The position numbers and the translations under genes are program-made. A stretch of DNA of 64,000 nucleotides from Sphingomonas sp. M1-B02 (GTDB lineage Bacteria; Pseudomonadota; Alphaproteobacteria; Sphingomonadales; Sphingomonadaceae): positions 1,426,001 through 1,490,000 of the forward strand of contig NZ_CP110679.1 of assembly GCF_026167525.1 (NCBI RefSeq), written 5' to 3'. Numbering within the stretch: the first letter of the stretch is position 1; each line of letters opens with the position of its first letter. Below are positions 44,175-52,685 of the stretch, piece by piece. The notes under the pieces were generated by a model, which was given only the letters and a program-made list of their open reading frames with translations, had not been told where the DNA came from and made no database searches.

Positions 44175-44720
44175 TCAGGCGCCCTTGCCATTCTCCTCTA
44201 CCGTCACCTTCGGAAACACGACATTGATGCGCAGTGCCGTATCGCGGCGCGGGCTCTTGCACAGGCTCACTTCACCCAGCGTCGTGATTTCTTGCCTGGT
44301 CCGGCGATGCCGAAGGACCACCTTGGTGCCCAGCGCGCACATCGTCTGGTCGCCCGCTTTGTAGGTCCAGCGGGCCAGGCGCGGGCCCAGCGCGCCGCGG
44401 AGCAGATTTGCGGTCCACACCGGCGCATCGCCGGGATCGGGGCTGCCCTTGTCCAGATACAGGCCGATCGCGTCATAGTCCGCAGTTTCGTTGATCACGA
44501 AGAAGCAGCCCGTGTCGTAACAGGTCTTCGCCTGATTTTTCTGATAGCGAAAATTGAGCATCGAATTGAAGGCGATCATTTCGGGCGAGATTCGTGGCTT
44601 CATGCCGACGCTGTCCTGCGATTCCGAACCCATCGCGTCGCCGGGCGTCTGGGCGGCGGCCGCCCACGGCGCGGCCAGCAGGACGGTTAGCAGGACCAGC
44701 GCATTGCCCAAGCGTGCCAT
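44175..44720 (-). CDS. Exported protein of unknown function
   Basis: A 181-residue protein with a signal peptide (MARLGNALVLLTVLLAAPWAAAA, cleavage near 23). I do not recognise the mature domain. It contains four cysteines (KTCYDTGCFFV, MCALGT, SLCKSP) and mixed alpha/beta character, with QTMCALGTKVVLRHRR and LRINVVFPKVTVEENGKG at the end. The frame is open far upstream into the glycosyltransferase gene, but that part is a shadow; the ATG at 44720 is fixed by the signal peptide. It is 50 bp downstream of the glycosyltransferase gene and could be in the same transcript. Confidence 0.65.
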   Translation of the reverse strand: MARLGNALVLLTVLLAAPWAAAAQTPGDAMGSESQDSVGMKPRISPEMIAFNSMLNFRYQKNQAKTCYDTGCFFVINETADYDAIGLYLDKGSPDPGDAPVWTANLLRGALGPRLARWTYKAGDQTMCALGTKVVLRHRRTRQEITTLGEVSLCKSPRRDTALRINVVFPKVTVEENGKGA

Positions 44721-44770
44721 CGAACGGCTCCTGACGTCAGCCACCGAGACTACCGCGATGCGATCCGAAA

Positions 44771-45820
44771 TCAAGCCGCCAGTTGATGGCCGTCCATCGG
44801 GTACAGCGCATGCAGGAACTGGCGGGCGCTCGCCTCCCAGGTGAAGGTGCGGCCATAAGCGGCGCAGGCAGCACGATCGCGGCTGAGCGCTTCGGCGATC
44901 GCGGCTGTCAGGTCTTCGCCCATTGCACCTACTTCGGGCGTCAATACGTCGATCGGCCCGCTGACCGGATAGGCGGCGACCGGCGTACCGCAGGCGAGCG
45001 CCTCGATCATCACGAGGCCGAACGTATCGGTCCGGCTGGGAAACACGAAAACGTCGGCGGCGGCATAGGCCGAGGCAAGTTCCGCACCGAAAAGCGGCCC
45101 CAGGAAGAGCGCGTCCGGAAAGCGCGCCTGTAGCGCGGCGCGGGCCGGGCCGTCGCCGACCACCACCTTGGTGCCCGGGTGACCGCTCTTCAGGAACGCC
45201 TCGATATTCTTCTCGACCGCCACGCGGCCGACATAGAGCTGCACCGGGCCTGCGAGGCGCTCCATTGCCGGATGCGGGGCCAATCCGGCATGGAAATGCG
45301 CCAGATCGACTCCCCTCCCCCAATGGCGGACCTTGTCCAGGCCGTGCGCGACGAGCGACTGGCGGATCGACGGCGTCGAGGCGAGGATCGCCTGGCTGGG
45401 GGCATGGAACCAGCGGATGTAGCGCCAGATCCACTCCGCGGGCACCCCCGATCGCGCCGAGACATAGTCGGGAAACTGGGTGTGATAGGCCGTGGTGAAG
45501 GGCATGCCGTGGCGCAGGCACCAGCGTCGCGCGGCCACGCAGAGCGGGCCCTCGGTCGCCAGATGGATCGCGTTTGGCCCGAATGCCGCGAGCATCGCGC
45601 CGACGCTGCTGGTGCGAGTAATCGCGAGCCGGATTTCGGGATAGGTCGGGCATGGAAGCGAATAGAATAGATCGGGCGAGATCACGCAGACCTGATGCCC
45701 CTGCCCCTCCAACACCCGGCGAACCGACTGGAGCGTGCGGACGACTCCGTTCACCTGGGGCTCCCAGGCGTCGGTTACGATCGCGATGCGCACTGCGTCA
45801 GCCTCCGCCGCCGCCGTCAC
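44771..45820 (-). CDS. Glycosyltransferase family 4
   Basis: A 349-residue retaining GT-B glycosyltransferase. The N-terminal acceptor domain begins IAIVTDAWEPQVNGVVRTL and includes TAYHTQFPDYVSARSG. The C-terminal donor domain has LYVGRVAVEKNIEAFL, VVVGDGPARAALQ and the E-x7-E signature in FPSRTDTFGLVMIEALACG. It resembles alpha-mannosyl or alpha-glucosyl transferases acting on lipid (MgtA/PimB-like). The GTG start overlaps the stop of the phosphoesterase gene by four bases, so the two are coupled. Because sphingomonads carry glycosphingolipids in the outer membrane, a glycolipid acceptor is plausible; that is inference. Confidence 0.87.
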   Translation of the reverse strand: MTAAAEADAVRIAIVTDAWEPQVNGVVRTLQSVRRVLEGQGHQVCVISPDLFYSLPCPTYPEIRLAITRTSSVGAMLAAFGPNAIHLATEGPLCVAARRWCLRHGMPFTTAYHTQFPDYVSARSGVPAEWIWRYIRWFHAPSQAILASTPSIRQSLVAHGLDKVRHWGRGVDLAHFHAGLAPHPAMERLAGPVQLYVGRVAVEKNIEAFLKSGHPGTKVVVGDGPARAALQARFPDALFLGPLFGAELASAYAAADVFVFPSRTDTFGLVMIEALACGTPVAAYPVSGPIDVLTPEVGAMGEDLTAAIAEALSRDRAACAAYGRTFTWEASARQFLHALYPMDGHQLAA

Positions 45821-46692
45821 GCCGCCTCTAGTCTGGCCTCGGACATGGGCGCATCGCGCGCCGCCATCTCATCGGCCCAATGGAGAATTTCCATCCGGCC
45901 GTCGTAATGCTCGACGAGCGCGGTGCAACCCTCCACCCAATCGCCGTCATTATAATAGTCCACCCCCGCGATCGTGCGCATCTCGGCCTTGTGGATATGC
46001 CCGGCGATTACGCCGTCGATCCCGCGATGCGCCGCCTCGTCGGCCACGACCTCCTCGAACTTCGAAATGAACGAGACTGCGTTTTTCACTTTCTGCTTCG
46101 CATATTTGCTCAGCGACCAATAGGGCATGCCCAGCGCGCGGCGCGCGGTGTTGAGCCAGCGGTTGAGCCCCATCATCATCTCATAGGCGGCGTCTCCCAG
46201 ATGGGCGAGCCAGCGGTGCGACATCGTGATCGCGTCGAACTCGTCGCCGTGGAGCACGAGCAGGCGGCGCCCGTCGGCGGTCTCGTGGATCGCCTGGCGA
46301 CGAATTTCCACGCCGCCGAAATCGAGCCCCGAGAATTGCCGGAACATCTCGTCATGATTGCCCGGAATATAGACGATCCGGGTGCCGCGCCCCGCGCGCT
46401 TGAGGATGCGCCAGACGATGTCGTTGTGCGACGCGGGCCAGTAAAGCCGCTTCTTCATCGCCCAGCCGTCGATCATGTCGCCGACGAGATACATCGTCTC
46501 GCTATCGACATGGTCGAGAAAGTCGATGAGCATCGCCGCGTTGCAGCCGCGCGTGCCGAGATGGACGTCGGAAATCCAGACTGTGCGATACTGACGCCGC
46601 CCGCCGATGATCCGCTCCGGAATGACCGGGGTGCGCGCCTGAAAGTCGGAAAGATGCGCTGCGTCGAACGGAAGTCTGGTGATCGTCGCCAT
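45817..46692 (-). CDS. LpxH-like metallophosphoesterase
   Basis: A 291-residue calcineurin-like phosphoesterase of the UDP-2,3-diacylglucosamine diphosphatase group. Metal motifs are VWISDVHLGTRGCN (D-x-H), MYLVGDMIDGW (GD), IVYIPGNHDEMF (GNHD), LVLHGDEFD and VIAGHIHKAEMR. It is longer than E. coli LpxH (240 residues), with an extra helical region around RWLNTARRALGMPYWSLSKY. True lipid A synthesis is not expected in sphingomonads, so its substrate may be another lipid pyrophosphate. It is coupled to a glycosyltransferase downstream. No start ambiguity (ATG at 46692). Confidence 0.85.
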   Translation of the reverse strand: MATITRLPFDAAHLSDFQARTPVIPERIIGGRRQYRTVWISDVHLGTRGCNAAMLIDFLDHVDSETMYLVGDMIDGWAMKKRLYWPASHNDIVWRILKRAGRGTRIVYIPGNHDEMFRQFSGLDFGGVEIRRQAIHETADGRRLLVLHGDEFDAITMSHRWLAHLGDAAYEMMMGLNRWLNTARRALGMPYWSLSKYAKQKVKNAVSFISKFEEVVADEAAHRGIDGVIAGHIHKAEMRTIAGVDYYNDGDWVEGCTALVEHYDGRMEILHWADEMAARDAPMSEARLEAA

Positions 46693-47078
46693 GCTCGTTC
46701 CCCCGAATGAACCTGTTCCGTCGCCGCCTATGGCGGGGGATTGTTACAAGCTGAATCGTGCGATCAGGCAGTGATGGGAATATGTTCGGGCCGGGCCGCC
46801 ACACGCCCCAGCCAGGCACGAACCTTTGGGAAGGGCTGGAGGTCGAACCCGCCCTCTTCCGCGACATGGGTGTAGGCGTAGAGGATGATGTCTGCCAGGG
46901 TTAGCCGATCCTGCACCAGAAAGTCGCGATGCTCGAGATGCTCGTCAATCAGGGCTAGCGCGGCATCACCCCCGGCGATCTTGCCGGGCAGCATCGCGCG
47001 CTGGAGGTCGGTGAGATTGTCCTCCCCCACCATCGTCCGCCAGAAGCGCACCGTCGCGATGTTGGGCTCGTGATTATA

Positions 47079-47086
47079 TTGCTCCC
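47079..47086. repeat. 8-bp target duplication, left copy
   Basis: TTGCTCCC, identical to the copy at 47950-47957 and occurring once in the reconstructed GST gene. It marks the left edge of the insertion. Confidence 0.88.
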
Positions 47087-47949
47087 TGTAAAGGTCATAT
47101 AACCGGCAGCGTTTCAGTGATGGCCCTGACATTCCGCAACCTTGCATGCCGCTAGTAGATTGAGCAACCGACACTCGGAAGCGGTCAGGCGGCTTTTGGT
47201 GCGTGTCGATCAGCGCCGGAATGGCCGATATTGGGTGGTTTGCAGACGGGCAGCTTGCGGATGAAAATCGTTCTATTCGGCCTGCTTCTTTGATTGACGC
47301 GAATACCACCAAGCCAACATGAAAACAAAGCCGAATGCGACGCTGCCGGAATAGCACCAAAGGACTTCTAAGTCGGAGTATTTGTCTCCGATCTGCTGTT
47401 TGAACGCCCATCCCAATAATGCGAAAGAAATCGCCATGGCCAGCACAACGGTTGGGATAAAACTCAGATAGGGATGGCGCCCAATGAAATGCCGGAAAGG
47501 ATAAACAACCGGCAGTCCAATAATCAAAGCGCCGGGGATAGTTCCGCACAGGCTCATCAACCAGACAGCCGGAGAAACAAAAATCTCCCAAAGGCTATGG
47601 TGCGGCGATCTATTGGGATGACCAAGGAAATAATCGGCCACTAAGAGCACCGTCCCAACGGTGCTGCCCACCACGGCTGCGCCCAGCGCTAAGCCAGCGA
47701 ATTTACTGATCGTCAGCGTGCTCATTCGACCTCCGCTGTCCATTTACATCCAATAGATTAATGGCCGCTTTCAAGCCTCCGTTGATGTGCGTGGAAGGGC
47801 CGACGTTGGGTCGTTTGCCGACCGTCCGCTCTCAGGCGAACTTTTCGCATTCCCGCCCTTGCTAGCGCTTGGTTTTATGACCTGTTCTGACCCGGATCGC
47901 TATCATGTTGAACTAACTGGTTATTTATGAACGATAATCAGGGGTTCTG
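47087..47949. mobile_element. 863-bp insertion with 8-bp target duplication and no transposase
   Basis: The segment is bounded by two TTGCTCCC copies and is visibly richer in A and T than everything around it. It carries one membrane-protein gene (47273-47725, minus strand) and no transposase, integrase or relaxase. The terminal bases (TGTAAAGG and GGTTCTG) are not inverted repeats. A subterminal pair GGTCATATAACC (47093-47104) and GGTTTTATGACC (47871-47882) matches 11 of 12 bases inverted, though at unequal distances from the ends. Two related direct-repeat tracts beginning GGCCGAYRTTGGGT lie at 47223 and 47798. A non-autonomous element mobilised in trans is the simplest reading. Confidence 0.78.
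47273..47725 (-). CDS. Small four-helix membrane protein carried by the insertion
   Basis: A protein of about 150 residues with four predicted membrane helices: FAGLALGAAVVGSTVGTVLL; LMSLCGTIPGALIIGLPVV; LSFIPTVVLAMAISFALLGW; and YSGSVAFGFVFMLAWWY. The C-terminus is basic and polar (SRQSKKQAE). I do not recognise the family. Start: the ATG at 47725 has GGAGG four bases before it; an ATG six codons upstream is weaker. Codon use is far more A/T-rich than in the neighbours, with AAA, AAT and ATT common, which indicates recent acquisition. The gene sits wholly inside the mobile segment that splits the GST gene. It could be a cargo, immunity or stress gene. Confidence 0.75.
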   Translation of the reverse strand: MSTLTISKFAGLALGAAVVGSTVGTVLLVADYFLGHPNRSPHHSLWEIFVSPAVWLMSLCGTIPGALIIGLPVVYPFRHFIGRHPYLSFIPTVVLAMAISFALLGWAFKQQIGDKYSDLEVLWCYSGSVAFGFVFMLAWWYSRQSKKQAE

Positions 47950-47957
47950 TTGCTCCC
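47950..47957. repeat. 8-bp target duplication, right copy
   Basis: TTGCTCCC, the second copy; see 47079-47086. On the minus strand it encodes the final W-E-Q of the N-terminal GST fragment. Confidence 0.88.
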
Positions 47958-48251
47958 AGAACATCCAGCGAAGCATATCCGCCCGCTCGAACCGATCGTG
48001 CGGGATCAGATCGCTGCCATCGGCGATGAAGAATGCGGCGGCATTGCTCTCGGGCAGGAAAGCATCGCCGATCTGGAGCACGGGAATGCGCCCGTTGGCA
48101 TTCACGTTAGAAAGAAAATGCCCGGTACGCGTCTCGCCGGCGAGGATATCATATTGACGCCGTTCCAGCGCCGATCCGACATGCGCGGCGGCGAGGCGAA
48201 TCTTGTAGCAGTTCCCGGACGGGGCATATTCGTGGAGGACGAAGGGGCCCA

Positions 48252-49256
48252 TCAAAGCTCGCCCGTGACCAGCACGATCTTCCCGACATGATCGCCCGAT
48301 TCCATTCGCCGGTGCGCGCCCGCGGCGTCGGCGAAGGGGAAGGTGGAATCAATCACCGGCTTCAGCCTGCCCTCAACGACATGGGGCCAGACGGTGCGAT
48401 GGAGCTCGTCCGCAACCAGCGCCTTGAATTCGTTGTTGCGCGGCCGAAGGGTCGATCCCGTGAGTGTCAGGCGGCGGCGCATGATGTCGAACAGGGGGAT
48501 GGTCGCCTGCGCACCGCCCTGGACCGCGATCGAGACGTGGCGGCCGTCCTCGGCCAGGCATTTGAGGTTGCGGGGGACATAGTCGCCGCCGACCATGTCG
48601 AGGACGATGTTGACGCCCTTGCCGCCGGTGATTGCCTTCACCCGCTCGACGAAATCCTCGGACTTGTAATTGATCGCATGATCCGCGCCGATCGCGCGCG
48701 CAGCATCGCATTTCGCGTCGCTTCCGCAGGTGACGAACACCCTCAGCCCGAACAGTTTGCCCAGCGCGATCGCCATCGTGCCGATGCCGCTGGTGCCGCC
48801 ATGAACCAGCACCGATTCGCCCTCGCCGGCATATGCCCGCTCGAACAGGTTGGTCCAGACGGTGAACAGCGTCTCTGGCATCGCCGCAGCCTCGATCATC
48901 GTCAGTGCGGGCGGGACGGGCAGGCACTGGCCAGAGGGCGCGACGGCATATTCGGCATAGGCGCCGCCCGCGACCAGCGCGCACACGGGTTGGCCGATCA
49001 TTTCGCGCGGGACATCTTCGCCCACTGCGACGATCGTGCCGGACAATTCCATGCCGAGGATCGAGGACGCGCCCGGCGGCGGCGGATACATGCCGGTCCG
49101 CTGCATCACCTCGGGCCGATTGACTCCCGCCGCGGCGACCTGGATCAGCACCTCGTCCGGCCCCGGCGCCGGCACCGGCCGCTCCACGGCGACCAGTACC
49201 TCGGGACCGCCAGGAGCCTCGGGGTCCATCGCGCGCATCGTTTCAGGCACGATCAT
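48252..49256 (-). CDS. NAD(P)H:quinone oxidoreductase (zinc-free MDR family)
   Basis: A 334-residue medium-chain dehydrogenase/reductase of the quinone oxidoreductase type (PIG3-like). Features: AAAGVNRPEVMQRTGMYPPP, LGMELSGTIVAVGEDV, the NADP motif VHGGTSGIGTMAIALGKLFG with FVTCGSDAKCDAARAIGAD, and LDMVGGDYVPRNLKCLAEDG. No zinc-binding Cys/His set. The ATG at 49256 begins IVPETMRAMDPEAPGG; M at 49238 is the other option. The stop overlaps the start of the disrupted GST gene, a two-gene detoxification operon now broken downstream. It is divergent from DUF1192. Confidence 0.9.
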   Translation of the reverse strand: MIVPETMRAMDPEAPGGPEVLVAVERPVPAPGPDEVLIQVAAAGVNRPEVMQRTGMYPPPPGASSILGMELSGTIVAVGEDVPREMIGQPVCALVAGGAYAEYAVAPSGQCLPVPPALTMIEAAAMPETLFTVWTNLFERAYAGEGESVLVHGGTSGIGTMAIALGKLFGLRVFVTCGSDAKCDAARAIGADHAINYKSEDFVERVKAITGGKGVNIVLDMVGGDYVPRNLKCLAEDGRHVSIAVQGGAQATIPLFDIMRRRLTLTGSTLRPRNNEFKALVADELHRTVWPHVVEGRLKPVIDSTFPFADAAGAHRRMESGDHVGKIVLVTGEL

Positions 49257-49335
49257 CGGCTCTTCGCTTTCACCCTGAGGTCTCAACGGGCGCCTTATTG
49301 ACATCGCCTCTGCCCGGGTCAACGTTGATCGGGCG

Positions 49336-49530
49336 ATGGACGCAGACGAAAATCTTCCGCGCCGCAAGGACGATCTGGTAGCTCAGCTGGGCCGGCAGGA
49401 CCTCGACCCCTATTCGGTCGAGGAGCTCGAAGAGCGGATTCAGCTACTCGAGGCGGAAATCGAACGGAGCCGCATCAAGATGCAACGCGCCGTTAACCAT
49501 CGCGCAAGCGCCGACGCTCTATTCAAGTGA
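49336..49530 (+). CDS. DUF1192 family protein
   Basis: A 64-residue protein of the DUF1192 family, with the typical PYSVEELEERIQLLEAEIER helix that probably forms a short coiled coil. It starts MDADENLPRRKDDLVAQLG. Its function is unknown. It is divergent from the quinone oxidoreductase gene. The next gene, clpA, begins 138 bp later; no clpS frame lies in that gap. Confidence 0.85.
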   Translation: MDADENLPRRKDDLVAQLGRQDLDPYSVEELEERIQLLEAEIERSRIKMQRAVNHRASADALFK

Positions 49531-49668
49531 CGAGCGCACGACACCGGACCAGCGGCGACACGCCACGAAATCCAGGTGTTGGGCAACGGTGCTTGATGCG
49601 GGGCTCCCCCCTCCCGACATACAGGGAAATCGGGCTGCGTATCCCTCTGGCCCGACTGGAGTAATCTA

Positions 49669-51996
49669 ATGCCTAGTTTCGCATCTGCTCTGGAATCGAC
49701 CCTGCACAAGGCGCTGGAGGCAGCATCCTCCCGCCGCCATGAATATGCGACGCTCGAACATCTGTTGCTGGCGCTCGTCGACGACGAGCATGCCTCCAAG
49801 GTGATGAGCGCCTGCGGCGTCGATCTCGGAGAAATCAAGAATATCGTCGCCCACTATCTCGACACCGAGCTCGAGGCGCTGAAGGTCGAGGCGGTCACCG
49901 ACCCCTCCCCCACCAGTGGCTTCCAGCGCGTCGTCCAGCGGGCGATCCTCCACGTCCAGTCCTCGGGCCGCGACGAAGTGACCGGTGCGAACGTGCTGGT
50001 CGCCTTGTTCAGCGAGCGCGAAAGCTATGCGGTCTATTTCCTGCAGCAGCAGGATATGAGCCGGCTGGATGCCGTTAGCTTCATCAGCCACGGCGTCGGC
50101 AAGGGATCGACCCCCACCGAAACCAGCACGCCGAAGGGGGCCGACGAGGACAAGTCGTCCAAGGCCGAAGCCAAAGGCGGCAAGGGCGAATCCGCGCTCA
50201 AGCAGTTCACCGTGGATCTCAACGAGAAGGCCAAGGCCGGCAAGGTCGATCCGTTGATCGGCCGCGGCCCTGAAGTCGACCGAACCGTCCAGATCCTCTG
50301 CCGCCGCAGCAAGAACAACCCGCTCTATGTGGGCGATCCGGGCGTCGGCAAGACCGCGATCGCCGAGGGCCTGGCGCGGAAGATCGTCGAGGGCCAGGTG
50401 CCCGAGGTGCTCAAGGAAGCGGTGATCTATTCGCTCGACATGGGCGCACTGTTGGCGGGCACGCGCTATCGCGGTGATTTCGAGGAGCGGCTCAAGCAGG
50501 TCGTCAACGAGCTCGAGAAGCTGCCGCACGCGGTGCTGTTCATCGACGAAATCCACACCGTGATCGGAGCGGGTGCGACCAGCGGCGGCGCGATGGATGC
50601 GTCGAACCTGCTCAAGCCGGCGCTGTCGGGCGGCACGATCCGCTGCATCGGATCGACCACCTACAAGGAGTTCCGCAATCATTTCGAGAAGGACCGGGCC
50701 CTGCTCCGGCGCTTCCAGAAGATCGACGTGAACGAGCCGACGGTCGAGGACACGATCAAGATCATCACCGGGCTGCGCTCGGCGTTCGAGAACCATCACC
50801 ATGTGAAATACACGCCCGACGCCATCAAGTCGGCGGTGGAGCTCAGCGCGCGTTACATCAACGACCGCAAGCTGCCCGACAAGGCGATCGACGTGATCGA
50901 CGAAGTCGGCGCGATGCAGATGCTGGTGCCGGTCAATAAGCGCAAGAAGGTGATCACCACCAAGGAGATCGAACAGGTCATCGCGACGATGGCGCGCATC
51001 CCGCCGAAATCGGTCTCGACCGACGACACCAAGGCGCTGGCCAATCTGACCACCGACCTCAAGCGCGTCGTGTTCGGCCAGGATCGGGCGATCGAAGTCC
51101 TGTCATCAGCGATCAAGCTGAGCCGGGCGGGCCTGCGCGATCCGGACAAGCCGATCGGCAATTATCTGTTCAGCGGCCCCACCGGCGTCGGCAAGACCGA
51201 AGTCGCACGGCAGCTGGCGGAGATTCTCGGCATTCCGCTCCAGCGTTTCGACATGTCGGAATATATGGAGCGGCATTCGGTGAGCCGCCTGATCGGCGCG
51301 CCTCCGGGCTATGTCGGCTATGATCAGGGCGGCCTGCTGACCGATGCGGTCGACCAGCAGCCGCATTCGGTGCTGCTGCTCGACGAGATCGAGAAGGCGC
51401 ATCCGGACCTGTTCAACATCCTGTTGCAGGTGATGGACAACGGCAAGCTCACCGACCACCACGGCAAGACCGTCGATTTCAGGAACACGATCCTGATCAT
51501 GACGACCAATGCCGGCGCGTCGGACATGGCCAAGGAATCGGTCGGTTTCGGCGATCTGGGCGGCCGCGAGGACGTGCAGGAGGAAGCGGTGAAGAACCTC
51601 TTCACCCCCGAATTCCGCAACCGCCTCGATGCGATCGTGCCGTTCGACTATCTGCCGCCGGAAGTGGTCGCGCGGGTTGTCGACAAGTTCGTCCTGCAGC
51701 TCGAATTGCAGCTGGCCGACCGCGGCGTGCACATCCAGCTCGACGACGAGGCGAAGGCCTGGCTTACCGAGCGCGGCTACGACAAGCTCTATGGCGCGCG
51801 CCCGATGGGCCGCCTCATGCAGGAGAAGGTCAAGCAGCCGCTCGCGGAGGAACTGCTGTTCGGCAAGCTGATCCATGGCGGCGAAGTCAATGTGAAGCTG
51901 AAGGACAACGCCCTGGCGTTCGAGATCGTCCCCGCTGCGCCAAAGAAGCCCAAGAAGGGCGGCGGCAAGCGGGTGGCGAAGGTCGACGCGAAATAG
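49669..51996 (+). CDS. clpA: ATP-dependent Clp protease ATP-binding subunit ClpA
   Basis: Hexameric AAA+ unfoldase that delivers substrates to ClpP, including N-degron proteins brought by ClpS. The 775 residues carry the N-terminal double Clp repeat (1-145, LHKALEAASSRRHEYATLEH) and a charged linker (GADEDKSSKAEAKGGKG). Two AAA modules follow, with Walker A GDPGVGKTAIAEGL near 222 and GPTGVGKTEVARQL near 502; Walker B is in LFIDEIHTVIGAG and LLLDEIEKAHPDLF. The ClpP-binding loop is ESVGFGD. A strong terminator follows. The usual clpS partner is absent from the region directly upstream. Bpt, which makes N-degrons, lies at 11.3 kb. Confidence 0.95.
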   Translation: MPSFASALESTLHKALEAASSRRHEYATLEHLLLALVDDEHASKVMSACGVDLGEIKNIVAHYLDTELEALKVEAVTDPSPTSGFQRVVQRAILHVQSSGRDEVTGANVLVALFSERESYAVYFLQQQDMSRLDAVSFISHGVGKGSTPTETSTPKGADEDKSSKAEAKGGKGESALKQFTVDLNEKAKAGKVDPLIGRGPEVDRTVQILCRRSKNNPLYVGDPGVGKTAIAEGLARKIVEGQVPEVLKEAVIYSLDMGALLAGTRYRGDFEERLKQVVNELEKLPHAVLFIDEIHTVIGAGATSGGAMDASNLLKPALSGGTIRCIGSTTYKEFRNHFEKDRALLRRFQKIDVNEPTVEDTIKIITGLRSAFENHHHVKYTPDAIKSAVELSARYINDRKLPDKAIDVIDEVGAMQMLVPVNKRKKVITTKEIEQVIATMARIPPKSVSTDDTKALANLTTDLKRVVFGQDRAIEVLSSAIKLSRAGLRDPDKPIGNYLFSGPTGVGKTEVARQLAEILGIPLQRFDMSEYMERHSVSRLIGAPPGYVGYDQGGLLTDAVDQQPHSVLLLDEIEKAHPDLFNILLQVMDNGKLTDHHGKTVDFRNTILIMTTNAGASDMAKESVGFGDLGGREDVQEEAVKNLFTPEFRNRLDAIVPFDYLPPEVVARVVDKFVLQLELQLADRGVHIQLDDEAKAWLTERGYDKLYGARPMGRLMQEKVKQPLAEELLFGKLIHGGEVNVKLKDNALAFEIVPAAPKKPKKGGGKRVAKVDAK

Positions 51997-52018
51997 GCTG
52001 TTTCTCTTGACGTGATCG

Positions 52019-52054
52019 GCGGGTCGGAACGCGAGTTCCGACCCGCTTTTTTTT
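52019..52054 (+). terminator. Rho-independent terminator of clpA
   Basis: A 12-bp perfect stem GCGGGTCGGAAC/GTTCCGACCCGC with GCGA loop, followed by eight T residues. It ends 58 bases after the clpA stop. Confidence 0.95.
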
Positions 52055-52091
52055 GAAGGGCTGGCCGGATCCATGACCGGTCAAGGAACCC

Positions 52092-52550
52092 CTATCGATA
52101 GGCCCAAGTCTGGTAGTGGACCGGTGGCGCATAGGTGTGGATGATCGTGACGGTCACGCCGCCGTGCGACGGCGGTGGCGGCGGCGGCGCATAATTAGCG
52201 GGTTGGGGCTGCGGAGCACAGCCATGATGTCCGCAGGCGCGAAGCTGGGCCAGACGCTCCTCGGCAAACCGGCGCATCTGCTCGTCGCGGCGGATCGCCC
52301 AGGCGACCTGTTCGTCGGTGCTGGCCCAGGCATCTTCCCGGCAATAGCGATCGTTGCCGCAGATCCGGCTCACCGCCCGACCCACGCGGCGTTCGAGCTC
52401 GTCCACTCCTGCGTCGGTCGACAGATCGAGCGCTGAGGCGTCGACGCGGATCGAGCGAAATTCACCGTCGCGCCAGTCCTGCGCCTGTGCCGTCGCCGGT
52501 GCCAGTGTCGCCGCGGCACAGGCCGCGGCAGGTAGCAATGCCCTCAACAT
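52092..52550 (-). CDS. UrcA family exported protein
   Basis: A 152-residue protein with signal peptide ([23 protein letters not shown]). The UrcA motif is present: RSIRVDASALDLSTDAGVDE followed by LERRVGRAVSRICGNDRYC, with the paired cysteines. The remainder is a proline-rich segment (PANYAPPPPPPSHG) and a short beta strand at the end. UrcA proteins are periplasmic, common in sphingomonads and of unknown role. The ATG at 52550 starts the signal peptide. It converges with clpA. Confidence 0.8.
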   Translation of the reverse strand: MLRALLPAAACAAATLAPATAQAQDWRDGEFRSIRVDASALDLSTDAGVDELERRVGRAVSRICGNDRYCREDAWASTDEQVAWAIRRDEQMRRFAEERLAQLRACGHHGCAPQPQPANYAPPPPPPSHGGVTVTIIHTYAPPVHYQTWAYR

Positions 52551-52685
52551 GATCTGTTTCCCCTCAGCGTAACCATATCGCTCATAACGCTTCGCCGGAC
52601 GTAGATTCCTTCGCTCTTTGCATGCCATCGTCCCGTTTCGGGCCGCGTTTACCAGATATTCGCTTGGTGCGGACTAGCAGGAGCG

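Larger units (their letters stand above)
46764..48252 (-). pseudogene. Glutathione S-transferase gene split by an insertion
   Basis: The N-terminal half is 48252-47950 and the C-terminal half 47078-46764, both minus strand. The first half starts GPFVLHEYAPSGNCYKIRLA and contains NANGRIPVLQIGD and PESNAAAFFIA; it ends at WMFWEQ before running into QNP-stop. The second half resumes YNHEPNIATVRFW and includes DRLTLADIILYAYTHVAEEG. Removing bases 47079-47949 joins them in frame as RWMFWEQYNHEP and gives exactly 205 residues, a normal GST length. Neither half has other damage, so the insertion looks recent. The start overlaps the stop of the quinone oxidoreductase gene (ATGA), so the intact gene was its operon partner. 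Confidence 0.92.

Noticed and set aside
45250..45653. N-terminal extension of the 44175-44720 gene into the glycosyltransferase
   Set aside because: The frame is open, but the true start is fixed by a signal peptide at 44720 and the extension is the shadow of the glycosyltransferase.
47087..47949. The insertion as a classical insertion sequence
   Set aside because: No transposase frame on either strand and no terminal inverted repeats.
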